Assembly: GCA_031216915.1 (NCBI GenBank) | Contig: CM062292.1 | Location: 10,479,920-10,543,919 of the forward strand | DNA: 64,000 bases | Direction: 5' to 3' | From: Pictodentalium vernedei | Lineage: Eukaryota > Mollusca > Scaphopoda > Dentaliida > Dentaliidae | Shown: positions 1 through 10,995 of the stretch, in pieces | How the letters are laid out: each line of letters begins with the position of its first letter | Numbering within the stretch: position 1 is the first letter of the stretch | Notes under the pieces: generated by a model | What the model saw: only the letters and a program-made list of their open reading frames with translations | What the model was told of the DNA's origin: nothing | Database searches by the model: none | Made by a program: the position numbers and the translations under genes

Positions 1-366
1 ACTGGAAGATAACTTTAGACCAACCCAAGACCTGAATGGCAGAAGAGTCTATACCAGCCGAAGGCTTTAATATCACCCGACAGCAGCTATTAGCCAAAGA
101 ACTGATGTTCCATGAAATAAAAATAGTTTTAGATGTGTTTTCAAAATAAATTTAAAGAACATCTCATAAACAGCCTGTATTGTGACACACGGCAACATAA
201 CCTCTTTACAATCTGCACAATTAAAGTTGGACACCACCTAATGCTGAAGCTTATTATACTGTCTTCATCTTGAAGATGTAGTCTCCAAAGAATAATAAAA
301 CATTTAAAAGGGAAAAATGTTTAAAAATATATTCAAAATACCCACTAACTCGACTAATATACATTA
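1..366. other. no gene seen
   Basis: AT-rich unique-looking sequence; no splice-site-bounded frame, repeat end or RNA gene recognised. Confidence 0.6.
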
Positions 367-516
367 TCATGACCTTGTGCATGTCCTGCAATTTGTATCA
401 GATTCGAGGTCGTGTTTACAATCAGATCGCAACGAGCCCGTTAGGGCGAGTTGTGATCCGATTGTAAACACGACCGAGAATCTGATACAAATTACAAGAC
501 ATGCATTTGGTCATGA
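367..516. repeat. 150-bp imperfect hairpin
   Basis: TCATGACCTTGTGCATGTCC and GACATGCATTTGGTCATGA close a stem of about 65 bases around GAGCCCGTTAGGGCGAG. Confidence 0.9.
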
Positions 517-712
517 TAATACATTTATCTAACAATCCCGTTACATAAAGCCTGTTTTGTCCCGTTTTTCAGTTTAAATCGGGTTGGAATTGGTGAAAAT
601 TTTGAATTTCATATTTTAATGCGTAATAACTATGCATGTAATGATATATGTCATAGCGCGGTGTTTCCCGGAAGTTGAATCTACATGATACGGAATCAGA
701 ATGAGTCGTCTA

Positions 713-1224
713 CACTGCAAAAAATATAGGTTCTCTTTAGAACCAAAACTGGTACTAATCTTGTCCCTGAGATGGAACCAGTTCTGTTTAAACAGTATTT
801 ATTTCAAATCAAATAAATTTACCAAGATTAGCATTCAATTTTAACAGAATATTATATGAACTGAAGTAGATTCAGCAGTAAACTTGGAGCTTATTCAACG
901 CAGTCGCCAAACATTTTGAAACAAAGGAGATATGAACAGTTGGCATATCGAACCAGTTTTGGTTCTGAAGAGAACCAAAACTGGTTCGATATGCCAACTG
1001 TTCATATCTCCTTTGCTTAATAGTGATTTCAGACAACCTCGCATAAGATCTAAACTTATGGCTGAAACCCCATCAATTTATGTTTAATTCTGTTAATATT
1101 TAATGTTAATCTTTATAAATTTATTTGATTTGAAATAAATACTGTTCAAACAGAACTGGTTCCATCTCAGGGACAAGATTAGAACCAGTTTTGGTTCTAA
1201 AGAGAACCTATATTTTTTGCAGTG
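713..1224 (+). mobile_element. 512-bp foldback element with nested palindrome
   Basis: Ends CACTGCAAAAAATATAGG and its exact complement; about 110-base arms (714-840 and 1118-1224). A second, near-perfect 94-base palindrome at 922-1015 (CAAAGGAGATATGAACAGTT, with AACCAAAACTGGTT) sits off-centre. Direct repeats ATGATACGGAATC flank it at about 686 and 1229. Confidence 0.8.
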
Positions 1225-1436
1225 TGTATGATACGGAATCGGAACACATTATGTGATACGTACCGTTTCTCGTGGTTTTCAGACCAAAATCTATATGATT
1301 GTTAGATAAGAAACTTTTTCCCAGCTGCCCTTGCCATTCTCCACACACACAGATACCTGCGTGGGTGGCAATTATAAATTCTTCGCAGACCTTGAAAACA
1401 TAAGGTCAGAGAATATTTCAGTTCTCAGCATCCCAG

Positions 1437-1620
1437 ATGTCTATCGTAATGAAAAGACGTTCGGTACGGTTATCTCCCTTAAAATTATTAGACGGACGAG
1501 GAATGTACAACCATGAAGCAAGTAAATTTGAGAAAACACCGACATCAGTAAAAAATAAAGCCAAGTTTCCTTTTCTTGCTTTTAAGAAACGAAAACAACA
1601 GACAGCTCTCTCGGAGGTAT
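1437..1620 (+). repeat. repeat Q copy 1
   Basis: TATCTCCCTTAAAATTATTA and ACATCAGTAAAAAATAAAGC, GAAACGAAAACAACAGACAG align with 16040-16180. Both could be read as SVxNKAKFPF, but no longer shared frame exists. Confidence 0.6.
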
Positions 1621-1727
1621 AAAAGGAAACTTAGCGTTTTGGATGGCAAGCTGATTAGAAGCAACTATTTCGCCGTCATTAAGAATATCTATCAGTATCA
1701 CATTTCCCAACACTATATAAGCGTCCT

Positions 1728-2103
1728 TGGGGCGCAGTGGCGTTGTGGTAACCGGTTTTCGTCAGATTACTGAAGTTAAGCAACGTAGATCCCGGTTAGT
1801 CCTCGGATGGGTGACCGTCTGAGCGATCGATTCTGACTCCCGCGTTGTGTCCTTGGGCAAGGCACTTAACCCCGATGGTCTACATGGGGCAGGATGACGC
1901 CGCGTACTGCACGTCGATTGTGCGCGTGTCTTCGACCAAACTAACCCTGTCTGTGCTGCAGTGCGGAGTTACGATGTTGGGGAGCTGGCAGCTGCTCGTC
2001 GTTGCTCGGTGGTTCTCTCCTCCACTCGTAATACTGTCACGGTCATGATTAGCCATTGTGCATAAGTATGTGACCTTAAACATCAATAAATAAATAAATA
2101 AAT
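1728..2103 (+). mobile_element. SINE with 5S-rRNA head
   Basis: Head 1731-1830 matches the 3' two thirds of 5S rRNA (ACCGGTTTTCGTCAGAT, GAAGTTAAGCAACG, CCCGGTTAGTCCTCGGATGG) and so includes the internal Pol III promoter. The body carries GTTGTGTCCTTGGGCAAG, and the element ends in (AAAT)n. A 9-bp flanking duplication AAGCRTCCT is seen at 1719 and 2104 with one mismatch. Confidence 0.9.
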
Positions 2104-2338
2104 AAGCATCCTCTCTGGCTGTTTGTTTAAAGAGTATGTGTTTACTGTAATTTGCAAATTTTATTCTTCACAGGAAATAAACCCCCCTAAAATGCCAAAT
2201 CTTACATTCTAAACTTCTATTTTAATGGAAAGGACGGTGTCCGTATTATATGCCACGATGCGCAGATTGTTGACCTACTGAACATAAAAAAGTCACAGAA
2301 CACCAAAAGAACGTGAAAGCACCGTTTTCTATTTTTAA

Positions 2339-2582
2339 CCCTTTGCCTAACGAATGACCCGCATCCACCCGCGTAATTTGCAAATTGTGCAGTTGAAAAA
2401 ATTATATTTTTCAAAATATTTCAACAAAACCATATCATGTGACCCCTCATTGGAACGAGCTCATCGAGCTCGTTCCAATGAGGGGTCACATGTTATGGTT
2501 TTGTTGAAATATTTTGGAAAAATTAAAAAAAAAATAGTAATTAAAATAAAAAAATTTGATATTCTCCACGTTGGGTAAAGTG
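2339..2582 (+). mobile_element. TTAA-type MITE, family A
   Basis: TTAA on each side; ends CCCTTTGCC and GGTAAAGTG. Long near-perfect palindrome whose centre is CCTCATTGGAACGAGCTC and its complement, with arms CATATCATGTGACC. TTAA duplication and CCCTTT ends are those of piggyBac-like elements. Confidence 0.85.
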
Positions 2583-3134
2583 TTAAATGGTTTGACGGGA
2601 GAATAACAGTCAAACATTCAAACAGATTGGAGAAAAAAATTGTAAAAGCCATATTCTGTAGTATGTACCACTGTGGAGAAAAATACCGGAAGTTTGTGAA
2701 ATGAGGCGCACATCAATAACGGTGTCGTCTACTTTCGCCTGCAGTGCACTTTCGCCTACAAAATATTCAGGTAAAAGTGTCAGCGATAGTGCACTAATTA
2801 AGGTATAGGGATTAGTAGCTAATTACCTGTTCTACCCACAATAAATGGACTGACCGACCATTCATTCCCATCATTTTTCTTTTTTTTTCTTATGTTATGT
2901 GTTTGTTTTTTTTTTCTTATGTTATGTTATGCGCAATGTAGTTGTTTTAGCTGAGGCCATGGAGACAAATACTATGATGTTAACTTAATGGATTCTTATA
3001 AGAACAAGTTTAGAACATCATATACAATGTGGATTTGTTATTTGTCAATAAAACCTTGCAATTATGAATATTATTGGAACCGGCTCAGTGAGCCGGTTCC
3101 AATAATACTCATATTTGTATGTTTTTATTGAGAC

Positions 3135-3173
3135 TAGAGAGAGAGAAAGAGAGAGAGAGGCAGAGAGAGAGAG

Positions 3174-3265
<92 letters not shown>
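3135..3265. repeat. (GA)n microsatellite with a G-run
   Basis: About 130 bases of GA with GAGGCA variants and nine G at 3209-3219. Confidence 0.97.
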
Positions 3266-3267
<2 letters not shown>

Positions 3268-3326
3268 GGAGGGATAAATTGTATCGATATTTGTCAATAA
3301 AACCTATCAATATGAATATTATTGGA

Positions 3327-3328
<2 letters not shown>

Positions 3329-3364
<36 letters not shown>

Positions 3365-3431
3365 CTCTCTCTCTGTGTCTCTCTCTCTTCTCTCTCTGTC
3401 TCTCTGTCTGTCTCTCTCTCTCTCTCTCTCA
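3329..3431. repeat. (CT)n microsatellite
   Basis: About 100 bases of CT with GTCT variants, following a repeated ATATTATTGGAACC at 3314-3328. It can pair with the preceding GA array. Confidence 0.97.
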
Positions 3432-3879
3432 ATCACCAAACGGTCAGTCGATTTTATTGTGCGTAGAGCAGGTAATTAGCTACTACTCTCTATACCTTAG
3501 TTAGTGCACTTTCGCCTACACTTTTACCTGATAATGTTTGTTGGCGAAAGTTACACAACTTCGCTAACATTTCGAAATTTCAAATTTTATATGAAATTTC
3601 CATACCCTTAGTGTTTAATTTACTGACAGTGTTAGGAAATTAAGGGGAGCTAACTTTCCTGTAAATGGCTTCCAATTACGACAAGTGTCAGTCAGCCATG
3701 ACTATCCAATCTTTCACGGTACTCCGACTGGTTTTAAATACACACTTGTCTGTTCACTATAAGTATATTATTACTGCCTATAGAGTTTTTGTGAGAGCTG
3801 CAGAGAATTCATTTCCAGACCCATTGTAAACAGTCACGACTAACAGGAAAATGATAATAAATACAAGAGACAGGGTGAT

Positions 3880-4095
3880 CTTTAGATACCGCGCTGTAAG
3901 TGTGGAAATGACATTGATACTCGGGAACCAAACCACAAGTACTCTTAGTACACAGCGTTATCGTGTCCCCATGCAGGCAACCGAGATAAGTGACTTGCCC
4001 AAGGACACAACGCGGGTAGTCCCGGACGGGGATCCCGAACGCGGGACCTCTAGCATAGAAGTCCAACAATCCACCACAGAGACACCGCGCTCCCT
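3880..4095 (-). mobile_element. SINE fragment with degenerate tRNA head
   Basis: On the minus strand a tRNA-like head (GAGCGCGGTGTCTCTGTGG, later a box-B-like CCCGCGTTCGGGATCC) precedes the shared body motif GTTGTGTCCTTGGGCAAG near 3990-4008. The 3' half and A-rich tail are lost. Confidence 0.75.
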
Positions 4096-4151
4096 AGCTT
4101 GCGTTATATGTCACACGGCAACTAGCTGGTTTATTATTTCACGGATGAGCA

Positions 4152-4396
4152 GTACTGTCTCCGTGGATTGGTCGTAATCCACCCGTGGTCACTAATGTCC
4201 ACGCATGTGTTTACCAGGTAATAAAAATCATCAGCAGAAAATTTTAATTAATGAAGCACCGGGTTGTACCCGGTGCTTCATTAATTAAATTTTTTATACT
4301 TATTCCTCTAACATTAGTGTTTGAATCTAATATTATTGCGTCCGTGGAAATTTTGCCCACCCCTGGAAAGTGATCAGTCCACGACGGCCATACTGT
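4152..4396 (+). mobile_element. palindromic MITE, family C
   Basis: Ends carry TACTGTCTCCGTGGATTGG and its degenerate complement. The centre GAAGCACCGGGTTGTACCCG is a perfect hairpin. Arms hold CGCATGTGTTTACCAGGTAA and ATTATTGCGTCCGTGGA. Confidence 0.82.
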
Positions 4397-4597
4397 ATTG
4401 TTTTTATTGTGGTTAAAATCACGTAAACAAGGGGGGAGGGGGACAAAATACCTATAAGGCCAACACACCCATTGAAACATGATATTTTGCCTGCATAGTT
4501 ATGGATTAATTTGTTAAGCCAACAGAAATGGAAACTAACACTACTTGGTTTATTAGTGTATTTTCATCTGAACGAGATTGTGGGGGTTGGGGGTGGG

Positions 4598-4992
4598 GGG
4601 TGGCGTTGCGGTGACCGATTCACGTCAAATCACCGAAGTTAGGCAACGTCGAGCCCGGTTTGTCCTCGGATTGGTGACCGTCTGAGCGATCGATGCGGAC
4701 TCCCGCGTTGTGTCCTTGGGCAAGGCACTTAACCCCGATTGTCCACATGGGGACACGATGACGCCGTGTACTAAGGCGTACTACACATCAATGGTGCGCA
4801 TGTCTTCAACCAATCTAACCCTGCCTGTGCTGCAGTGTGGAGTTACGATGTTGGGGAGCTGGCAGCTGCTCGTCGTTGCTCGGTGGTTCTCTTCGGGTAC
4901 TCCGGCTTCCTCCACTCGTAAAACTGTTACGGTCATGATTAGCCATTGTGCATAAGTATGTGACCTTAAACACCAATAAATAAATAAATAAT
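4598..4992 (+). mobile_element. SINE with 5S-rRNA head
   Basis: The head includes GAAGTTAGGCAACGTCGAGC and GGTGACCGTCTGAGCGATCG, followed by the common body and an (AAAT)n tail. It is about 85-90 percent like the copy at 1728 by eye. Confidence 0.9.
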
Positions 4993-5145
4993 AACGAGAT
5001 TATGAATTTTGTAGAAACTCTCCCCAACGGGAACCATGGGATGTGGAGCAGTGGTTGTTTACAATGGTAATAAAATTCTACTCTATTCTAAAATAAGACC
5101 TAGGTGAAAGTCCTCTAGAGTGGACAGCATATGTTTCAACTATCG

Positions 5146-5231
5146 GCTTGTCTTGACATCATAACAATGTTACGGTCATGATATAGTCAAAAATGCGGAA
5201 TGTGACCTTAAACAGCAGTAAATAAATAAAT
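5146..5231 (+). mobile_element. SINE 3' tail fragment
   Basis: GTTACGGTCATGAT, then TGTGACCTTAAACA and an AAAT tail match only the 3' end of the SINE body described at 1728. Confidence 0.7.
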
Positions 5232-5480
5232 GCAGATCAAATTACATATAAAACGCTAAAGAGGGATACTACTAAATCACTGAGGGGGTGGGGTGTTTCA
5301 CTCGCCATTTTGAAAAAAAACAAGTCTCTACAAAAACAAACAGGAAGTCAGTCTACAATATGTGGGCAACGAGTTGAAAGTGTCTCGTACGCGTTTTTCG
5401 TTGCAATAAAAATAATCGTCCGATAAAAGAATCCCTCACGCAGTTCTTTATTGTTGTAATACGTTGGCACCACCCTCAAT

Positions 5481-5880
5481 GGATTCCTACCGATACCCCT
5501 GATGCCTGGTGACAGAACAAGAGCACCTCAAAGGGTGCGCGTATGCTCAGACGTAGTATCACTATTTTCTGAGTCCACAACTCTGACAGAAAGCGCGGAC
5601 ATATTCTGTTCTATGTGTGAATCCTTGTCCCATGCTGGTTTATCAGAATAGCTACCAAAAGGACAACCAAATCGGATTATCCACACCCGAGCTACATGTT
5701 GAAATGTTAGTACATACGGACAGACGGACGGACTGATCGCTATTTTGTGGGCGACAACATTTAGTAAGAAGGTACACACAGAATCTGTCCTATATGTAGG
5801 TCCCCTCCATACCCAATGACAACCAAATTCAATTTTCCACATCCGACGTACAAGGCGAAATATTCGCACGGACGAACGGA
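5481..5880. repeat. degenerate two-unit repeat, about 180 bases each
   Basis: CTGTTCTATGTGTGAATCC / CTGTCCTATATGTAGGTCC and GACAACCAAATCGGATTATC / GACAACCAAATTCAATTTTC recur in order, each ending with GGACG repeats. The minus-strand 113-codon frame across it is not recognised. Confidence 0.6.
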
Positions 5881-6489
5881 CGTTCTTAAAAATGGGTGTT
5901 GTGGGCTAAAAAAATTACGGAAAAATTGATCATTTTAATTCGTTCGGACAACGGTTAAAACCTCGTTTTTTTTAATAATTTCGGGGGGGGGGGGGGGTAC
6001 ATGTATATATAGACAGGGTTACATCTCCCAACCCTAAACCCGAAGAGACACGAACCCTAACCCCAACCCTGAATTGACCATAACCCTTAATATAAACCCC
6101 CGAAAATTCGCACTTTGCCTCATAAGTCTCCTATCTTAGTAATTAAGCTCATAATATATCAAATACGCTCATAATACTTCGGTAAGCTCATAATGCATCT
6201 CGGTACTCAAAAAAACCCTTGTAACTCCCGTATAATTTCGCGGACTGACGGATGTACGGACGGATGCTCGGCCCAGAAACTCACGTCCGGGCGGACTGAC
6301 GACTCCACCAGATACTCCCGAGTCCTCTTTCGGAGGTCAGGGGCATAATAAGTCAATGACAATATTAAAATGAAAATCTTGTCTTATCACTTGGGAGATC
6401 TAAGACGAAAAATGTAGGGGGCGTTATGAAGACTACAAATTGAAGGTGCGGATGTTATCCACAGTTGTTCCGACTCTAATGGCCCAAGT
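5881..6489. other. no gene seen
   Basis: Contains a G-run and TAACCC-like words (6005-6090) too irregular for telomere repeats, plus four loose AAGCTCATAAT units at 6146-6200. Confidence 0.5.
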
Positions 6490-6582
6490 TCCGAAAGATA
6501 AAATATTCCAACTCCGTCATCAATGCATGCCTTCGACGAATGCCTACCTTGTTGAGGCAGTTGGAATATTTTATCAGTCACG
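6490..6582. repeat. imperfect hairpin
   Basis: GATAAAATATTCCAACT and AGTTGGAATATTTTATC are exact complements 60 bases apart. Confidence 0.8.
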
Positions 6583-6604
6583 ACTTGAGTCGAATGCGTG
6601 CCTT

Positions 6605-6741
6605 GATACAGTACGTGGAGAGTGTATTATCACTAAATCACCCACAGAGTGGAGATTCCACCCAAGCAATAATTGCAAATTTGTTGCAAAGCATAACATA
6701 ACCAGCACAAGCAAAGTTTCAGCCAGTGGACCTCCGGGTTA
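6605..6741 (+). mobile_element. half family D MITE
   Basis: GATACAGTACGTGGAGAGTG to GGACCTCCGGGTTAAC; matches one arm of the 17299 copy and stops at the apex. Confidence 0.8.
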
Positions 6742-6751
6742 ACTCAATAAA

Positions 6752-7115
6752 TAGTAATTACAACTTAGCTTAAATTGTAATTACAATTTAAGCTAAGTTG
6801 TAATTACAACTTAATAAATTGTAATTACAACTTAGCTTAATTACAACTTAATAAATTGTAATTACAACTTAGCTTAAATTGTAATTACAATATAGCTTAA
6901 ATTGTAATTACAACTTAATAAATTGTAATACAACTTAATAAATTGTAATTACAACTTAGCTTAAATTGTAATTACAATATAGCTTAAATTGTAATTACAA
7001 TCTACCTTAAATTGTAATTACAATTTAAGCTAAGTTGTAATTACAGTTTATTAAGTTGTAATTACAATTTATTAAGTTGTAATTACAATTTAGCAAAATT
7101 GTAATTACAATTTAA
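6752..7115. repeat. array of TTGTAATTACAA palindromes
   Basis: About 18 copies of the 12-base palindrome TTGTAATTACAA or close variants, separated by CTTAGCTTAA, CTTAATAAA or TTTAAGCTAAG, themselves inverted relative to one another. Confidence 0.93.
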
Positions 7116-7727
7116 CATAAGTTACGCAAAAAAACGAAATAGCGCTAATACGTTGCCGTACATCACTTTATTTTTGGAATTCAAATATCTTTGTCAAGTA
7201 TAGCCCTTCAGACAACTTTTATACACGAAAATATGGGATCATACAACAAATAAGAGAGAAAGAACAAAACCACAACAAACGTCAATTGTAGTTTTTAGGT
7301 CCAAAAGTCTTCAAATCACCCTTTTTATTCATCTGGAATATTCCACAATAAAGCAAGATGTCATTAGAATGTTTCACATGTTTATTGAAACAATATATTT
7401 CCCCAAGGCTGTTTATTTTTAGAGATTGCAACATTTCAAGGTGGGTAACTCTAATTCGAATATTTACTGCAGTGATATTCATTAGACAGATGCGCTTCTA
7501 TGTAGGCAGCAGGATTTTGTGCCCTGCGATTTTCATAAAAAACCTACTCTTATTGGAAATTGAATTTCATACAAATTCCACATAACGATTATTCGAAGTA
7601 ATTTTCGATAAATTTTACATTAGATTATTTCGCATTTGGACAATATTATTTTGTCTCTTATCACCTGAAGACAATGTGATTACAGAACATCATCTGTCAA
7701 ACATGTACAGAACGCCTACTGTTGACT
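7116..7727. other. no gene seen
   Basis: AT-rich; short frames on both strands at 7282-7585 overlap and lack recognisable motifs. Confidence 0.5.
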
Positions 7728-7788
7728 TGTCACTTTCCACGTGTGGGCAGTATTTCCAAGGATGCAATAATATTAGACTCCCACAAGT
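7728..7788 (+). mobile_element. family C fragment
   Basis: GTCACTTTCCACGTGTGGGC and GATGCAATAATATTAGACTC match one arm of family C. Confidence 0.6.
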
Positions 7789-7859
7789 ATCTGGGAATTT
7801 CATTGGTTCAAAGACGTCACATGCAGACTTCATATAAAACCATATACTACCTGTCAACA

Positions 7860-8312
7860 TCAGTGACATCGGGCAATGTCTTGGTGGAATAACTGCAATC
7901 CGACGCTAGCGTGAAACAACGGGACAACAACAGCGTTAAGAATTTCGTCCCTATGTCGCTGTCCATACAGATTACCATCGATGAAGATCAACTGTGTTCG
8001 ATACTGCAAGGAAATTCCTGCCCAAACCATTACACTATCCCCGCCGAAACGGTCGCATTCCCGCACGCAAGCATCAGAAAACCGTTCTCCTCGTCGGCGA
8101 TACACTCGTGCCCTATAACATCAGCGCGCCATAGACAAAATCGTGATTCATCACTAAAAAGAACTGTGCTCCAACGCTGCCGAGTCCAGCGAAGACGCTG
8201 ACGTACCCATTCCATTCTGACGGTACGATGACGTTAGGTAAGGATTGGTCCATGGTATGGACGCCTACTGCGGATGCCGTGTTCAGCGAGTCTGTTGCGG
8301 ACAGTTTGTGCA
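7860..8312 (-). pseudogene. Tc1-like transposase internal fragment
   Basis: Two frames joined by one shift near 8110 give TVRNRLAEHGIRSRRPYHGP, MEWVRQRLRW, VLFSDESRFCLWRAD (first Asp), YRRRGERFSDACV, GDSVMVWAGIS and LFHQDIARCH (second Asp). The N-terminal DNA-binding part is cut off by a poly-C/CCGT tract at 8310, and the C-terminal third is cut off at 7860, where another repeat begins. It is closer in subfamily to the 50584 element than to the 22258 one. Confidence 0.85.
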
Positions 8313-8329
8313 CGAAAGCCCCCCCCAGT

Positions 8330-8770
8330 TTGTGCACGAAAGCCCCCCCCCCCCCACCCGATCGTCCGTCGGTCGGTTCGTCTGCCCGTCCTCTCGCCTG
8401 CCCGAAACCAACCCACCCGCCAGCCAGTCCCCCTCTATCCATCCACCCGTCCGTTTGTCCATCCGTCGGTCCGTCCAGAAAAAGACCGCCCGCCCGCCCG
8501 CCCGCCCGCCCGCCCGCCCGCCCGACCGCCCGACCGCCCGCCCGCCCGCCCGCTTGTCAGTCCGTCCGTCCGTCCGTCCGTCCGTCCGTCCGTCCGTCCG
8601 TCCGTCCGTCCGTCCGTCTCCCCAACCTCCCGTTCGCCCGCCCGACCGAAACGCCCACCCACCCGTTCGTCCGTTCCTCTGTTCGCTTGACCGCCCGCAT
8701 AGCCGTCGGTCCGCCCGACCGCACGCCCACCCACCAGCCAGCCTGCGTGTCTGTCCGTACGGTTCCTACG
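8330..8770. repeat. C-rich array: poly-C, (CCCG)n and (CCGT)n
   Basis: CCCG units at 8480-8550, CCGT units at 8561-8617, looser variants to 8755. The Pro/Arg-rich and Ser/Val/Arg-rich frames on both strands are products of the repeat. It abuts the Tc1 fragment. Confidence 0.93.
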
Positions 8771-9676
8771 CTCATGCTCGTAGTTTAAACTAGGGATCAA
8801 AATGCACTGTTACTTGAAAGTTTTAATTATTGAGTACACTGAGAGGAGTCTCGTGGAAATTGGAAAGTGTACAAACTTCCAATACTCTCCGGACAATCTT
8901 AACGAGGGAATGGGAGGTGTTATTTGTTTCAGGTGGGGATTCTTCAAAAGAACACAGGGTTCTTACTAACGTAACCCAAGGCAATTTAGGAAGAGCTGTT
9001 TGTTTTGTTATCCAGTGAGGTATCTTTCATCAGGTTTCTGAACACGTTGTAAATAGAAACTCAGCCCAGTTTGATGAAACGCATCCACTCAATTAAGTCT
9101 GGACATAGTCAAAGACTCGACGACTCAGACTTAATTTATTGAAGTCGTGTCGAAAATTTAATTATAAACAATTTTATTTTCACTCTTTTATCTAACGAAT
9201 CATCACATCCGCCCGCATACAAATTAAGTAATCAGAAAAAATAATTAGAAAAATCAACAAAACTATATCATGCGACACCCTCATTGGAACGAGCGCGTCT
9301 ACGCATCTAGCTTGTCACCGAAATGTGAGGTTATGCCGAAATATGAGTCTTTCAAAGGAACTTTAAAGCGAATATTAAATTAAGATAGATCTAAACGGCC
9401 AAGTTTAAAAGAAGCAATTAAACTGAAAATTAATGTTCTAGGTATCGAAATAAAACTTGGGGGATTTCTCGAAAAGTTCATTCCAGTCTGAAGGTAAGTA
9501 AGACTGTGGGTCGTTGCGAGTAGATGGGGATGTCCCATGCTATAGGTTAGAGGAGGTGCCGCATCGGTGCGAAAGTATAGTCACGTTGTGATGTAGGGGA
9601 GCCACCGAGCTCATATTTAGAACAGGAGGAGTCGCGGGCCAATTCGGTGGCGATATAGGGTCAGAAACACGAAGTA
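8771..9676. other. no gene seen besides a half MITE at 9182
   Basis: No recognisable coding or RNA feature; 9480-9660 is GC-richer and unassigned. Confidence 0.5.
9182..9292 (+). mobile_element. left half of a family A MITE
   Basis: ATCTAACGAATCATCACATC through CCTCATTGGAACGAGC matches the left arm of the 2339 element; the right arm is missing. Confidence 0.75.
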
Positions 9677-10134
9677 CACGCTAAAAACTAAAGTGTTAAA
9701 AACTACACTTGAAGTGCTGTATTTAACACTTACTAAGTGCTGAACTAGCACTTTGTTCAAGTGTAGATATCCCAGAACTTGACAGGTGTTGACAATAATA
9801 CCACTTGACAAGTGTAATGTCGCGACACCAAAAAGGAAACAATTCAGATGACGCGGATCAGGCTCGAACTCTCGAGCCTGATCCGCGTCATCATCTGCGT
9901 TGTGTCCTTTTAATTATATACCCACCAAGCGCAAATCAAATTATGGACGATTCTGGAAGAACCACCAATGCTAGACACATGGGAAGTGCCATCCATTCCA
10001 GTTTCAGATGTCTGACGATTGTAATGTCTAAGTGCTTAAAGCATTGCACTTTGAGTGTTAAAATCAAACCTTAAGAGTTAGAATGGGTTTAACACCTTGA
10101 AAGTGTCAGTTTTAACACTTTAGTTTTTAGTGTG
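9677..10134. mobile_element. MITE with inner hairpin
   Basis: Ends CACGCTAAAAACTAAAGTG and its complement CACTTTAGTTTTTAGTGTG; a second perfect hairpin at 9846-9897 (GATGACGCGGATCAGGCTCG). No coding content. Confidence 0.8.
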
Positions 10135-10775
10135 TACGAGCTCAGGGAGCTATTTGCATTTAAGTAAAACGGCGTTACCTGTTTTAGAAGGCAAGCCATA
10201 CGTAGACAGAGTAGGCTTTGCCTGTATGAACATTATTCTGAGATAAATGGAGGGAAACGTTCAGCCCCATTGGTGGCGACTGCCTGAGTGAAAAGCGACA
10301 AGTATAGTGACAATAAGGTAGTAGACGTGCGATGGCAGTGGTAGAGTGACATTCTATCACTTGTTAGAGTAAAGGCTCCCGCATAAAGTGACAATACGTT
10401 ATTGGCCGTGTTGCGGCCGTGAAAGGGTGAAGTAAAGAGTCGACCCAAGAACGAACACCAGCGAGAAGGTGGAAAAACCAGCGACAGCAGAGTATGCCGT
10501 TATTTATATGTATATGTATTAAAATTGTTGTTTTCAGTGAACCCCTGTTGATTTATGCTTTTCGGGGAAAAGTTATTGACCCCTTAAGGATAAGAACCCT
10601 CCAACAAAAGTGAAATGATCGGGTTCGTCACGGTGAGACATACGCTCACGCCCGGATTCAAGTGACACGCCTTGAGTTTTGGCTGAATACGCGACGTGAA
10701 TCTATTTCTTCCAGCAGCGACAAAGCCCGGTTTCCGACACACCTGATAGGGTTTTGTTGCTTATTTCTTTTTTAA
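10135..10775. other. no gene seen
   Basis: Unassigned sequence; the 71-codon minus frame at 10233-10448 has no motif. Confidence 0.5.
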
Positions 10776-10995
10776 CCCTTTACCCAACGTAACGGCCAAA
10801 ACCGGCCAGCGCTATTCTCAAAAATCGCCAATTAATTTTCACTATTTTTTTCATTTTTTGTCTCAAAAACAAAGGTTATGACCCCTCGTTGGAACGAGCT
10901 CGTCGAGCTCGTCACATGACATGATTTTGTTGAATTTTTTTCTTAAATTTCAAAAAGATAGTAAAAATAACAAATTTTGATATTCTGTGCTTTGT
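10776..10995 (+). mobile_element. chimeric MITE: family B left arm, family A right arm
   Basis: TTAA at 10772-10775 precedes CCCTTTACCCAACG. The left arm (AAAACCGGCCAGCGCTATTC, CTCAAAAACAAAGGTTATGA) is family B; right of the shared core GAACGAGCTCG the sequence changes to family A (TCACATGACATGATTTTGTT, ACAAATTTTGATATTCTG). The right terminus is eroded. Confidence 0.75.

Larger units (their letters stand above)
2748..3552 (+). mobile_element. foldback element, family E, with GA and CT arrays
   Basis: Inverted ends ACTTTCGCCTACAAAAT... and ...GGCGAAAGT with shared GGTAAAAGTGT, GTGCACTAATTAAGGTATA and GTAGCTAATTACCTG (about 85 bases each). The inside is a 60-base hairpin (3067-3117, GGAACCGGCTCAGTGAGCCG), a GA array and a CT array. 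Confidence 0.75.
2225..3690 (+). mobile_element. repeat G copy 1, interrupted by a family A MITE and element E
   Basis: ATATGCCACGATGCGCAGAT..., AACAGTCAAACATTCAAAC..., GAAATGAGGCGCACATCAAT and CGCTAACATTTCGAAATTTC are collinear with the uninterrupted copy at 18640-18995. Confidence 0.7.

Noticed and set aside
1731..1830. 5S rRNA gene
   Set aside because: Lacks the 5' third of 5S rRNA and continues into a SINE body with A-rich tail.
3109..3504. Frames rich in Ser-Leu or Arg-Glu
   Set aside because: GA/CT dinucleotide arrays.
6005..6090. Interstitial telomere repeat
   Set aside because: CCCTAA-like words are irregular and few.
8228..8793. Pro/Arg- and Ser/Val-rich frames of 138-186 codons
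   Set aside because: Translate CCCG and CCGT arrays in several frames at once, so not a gene.
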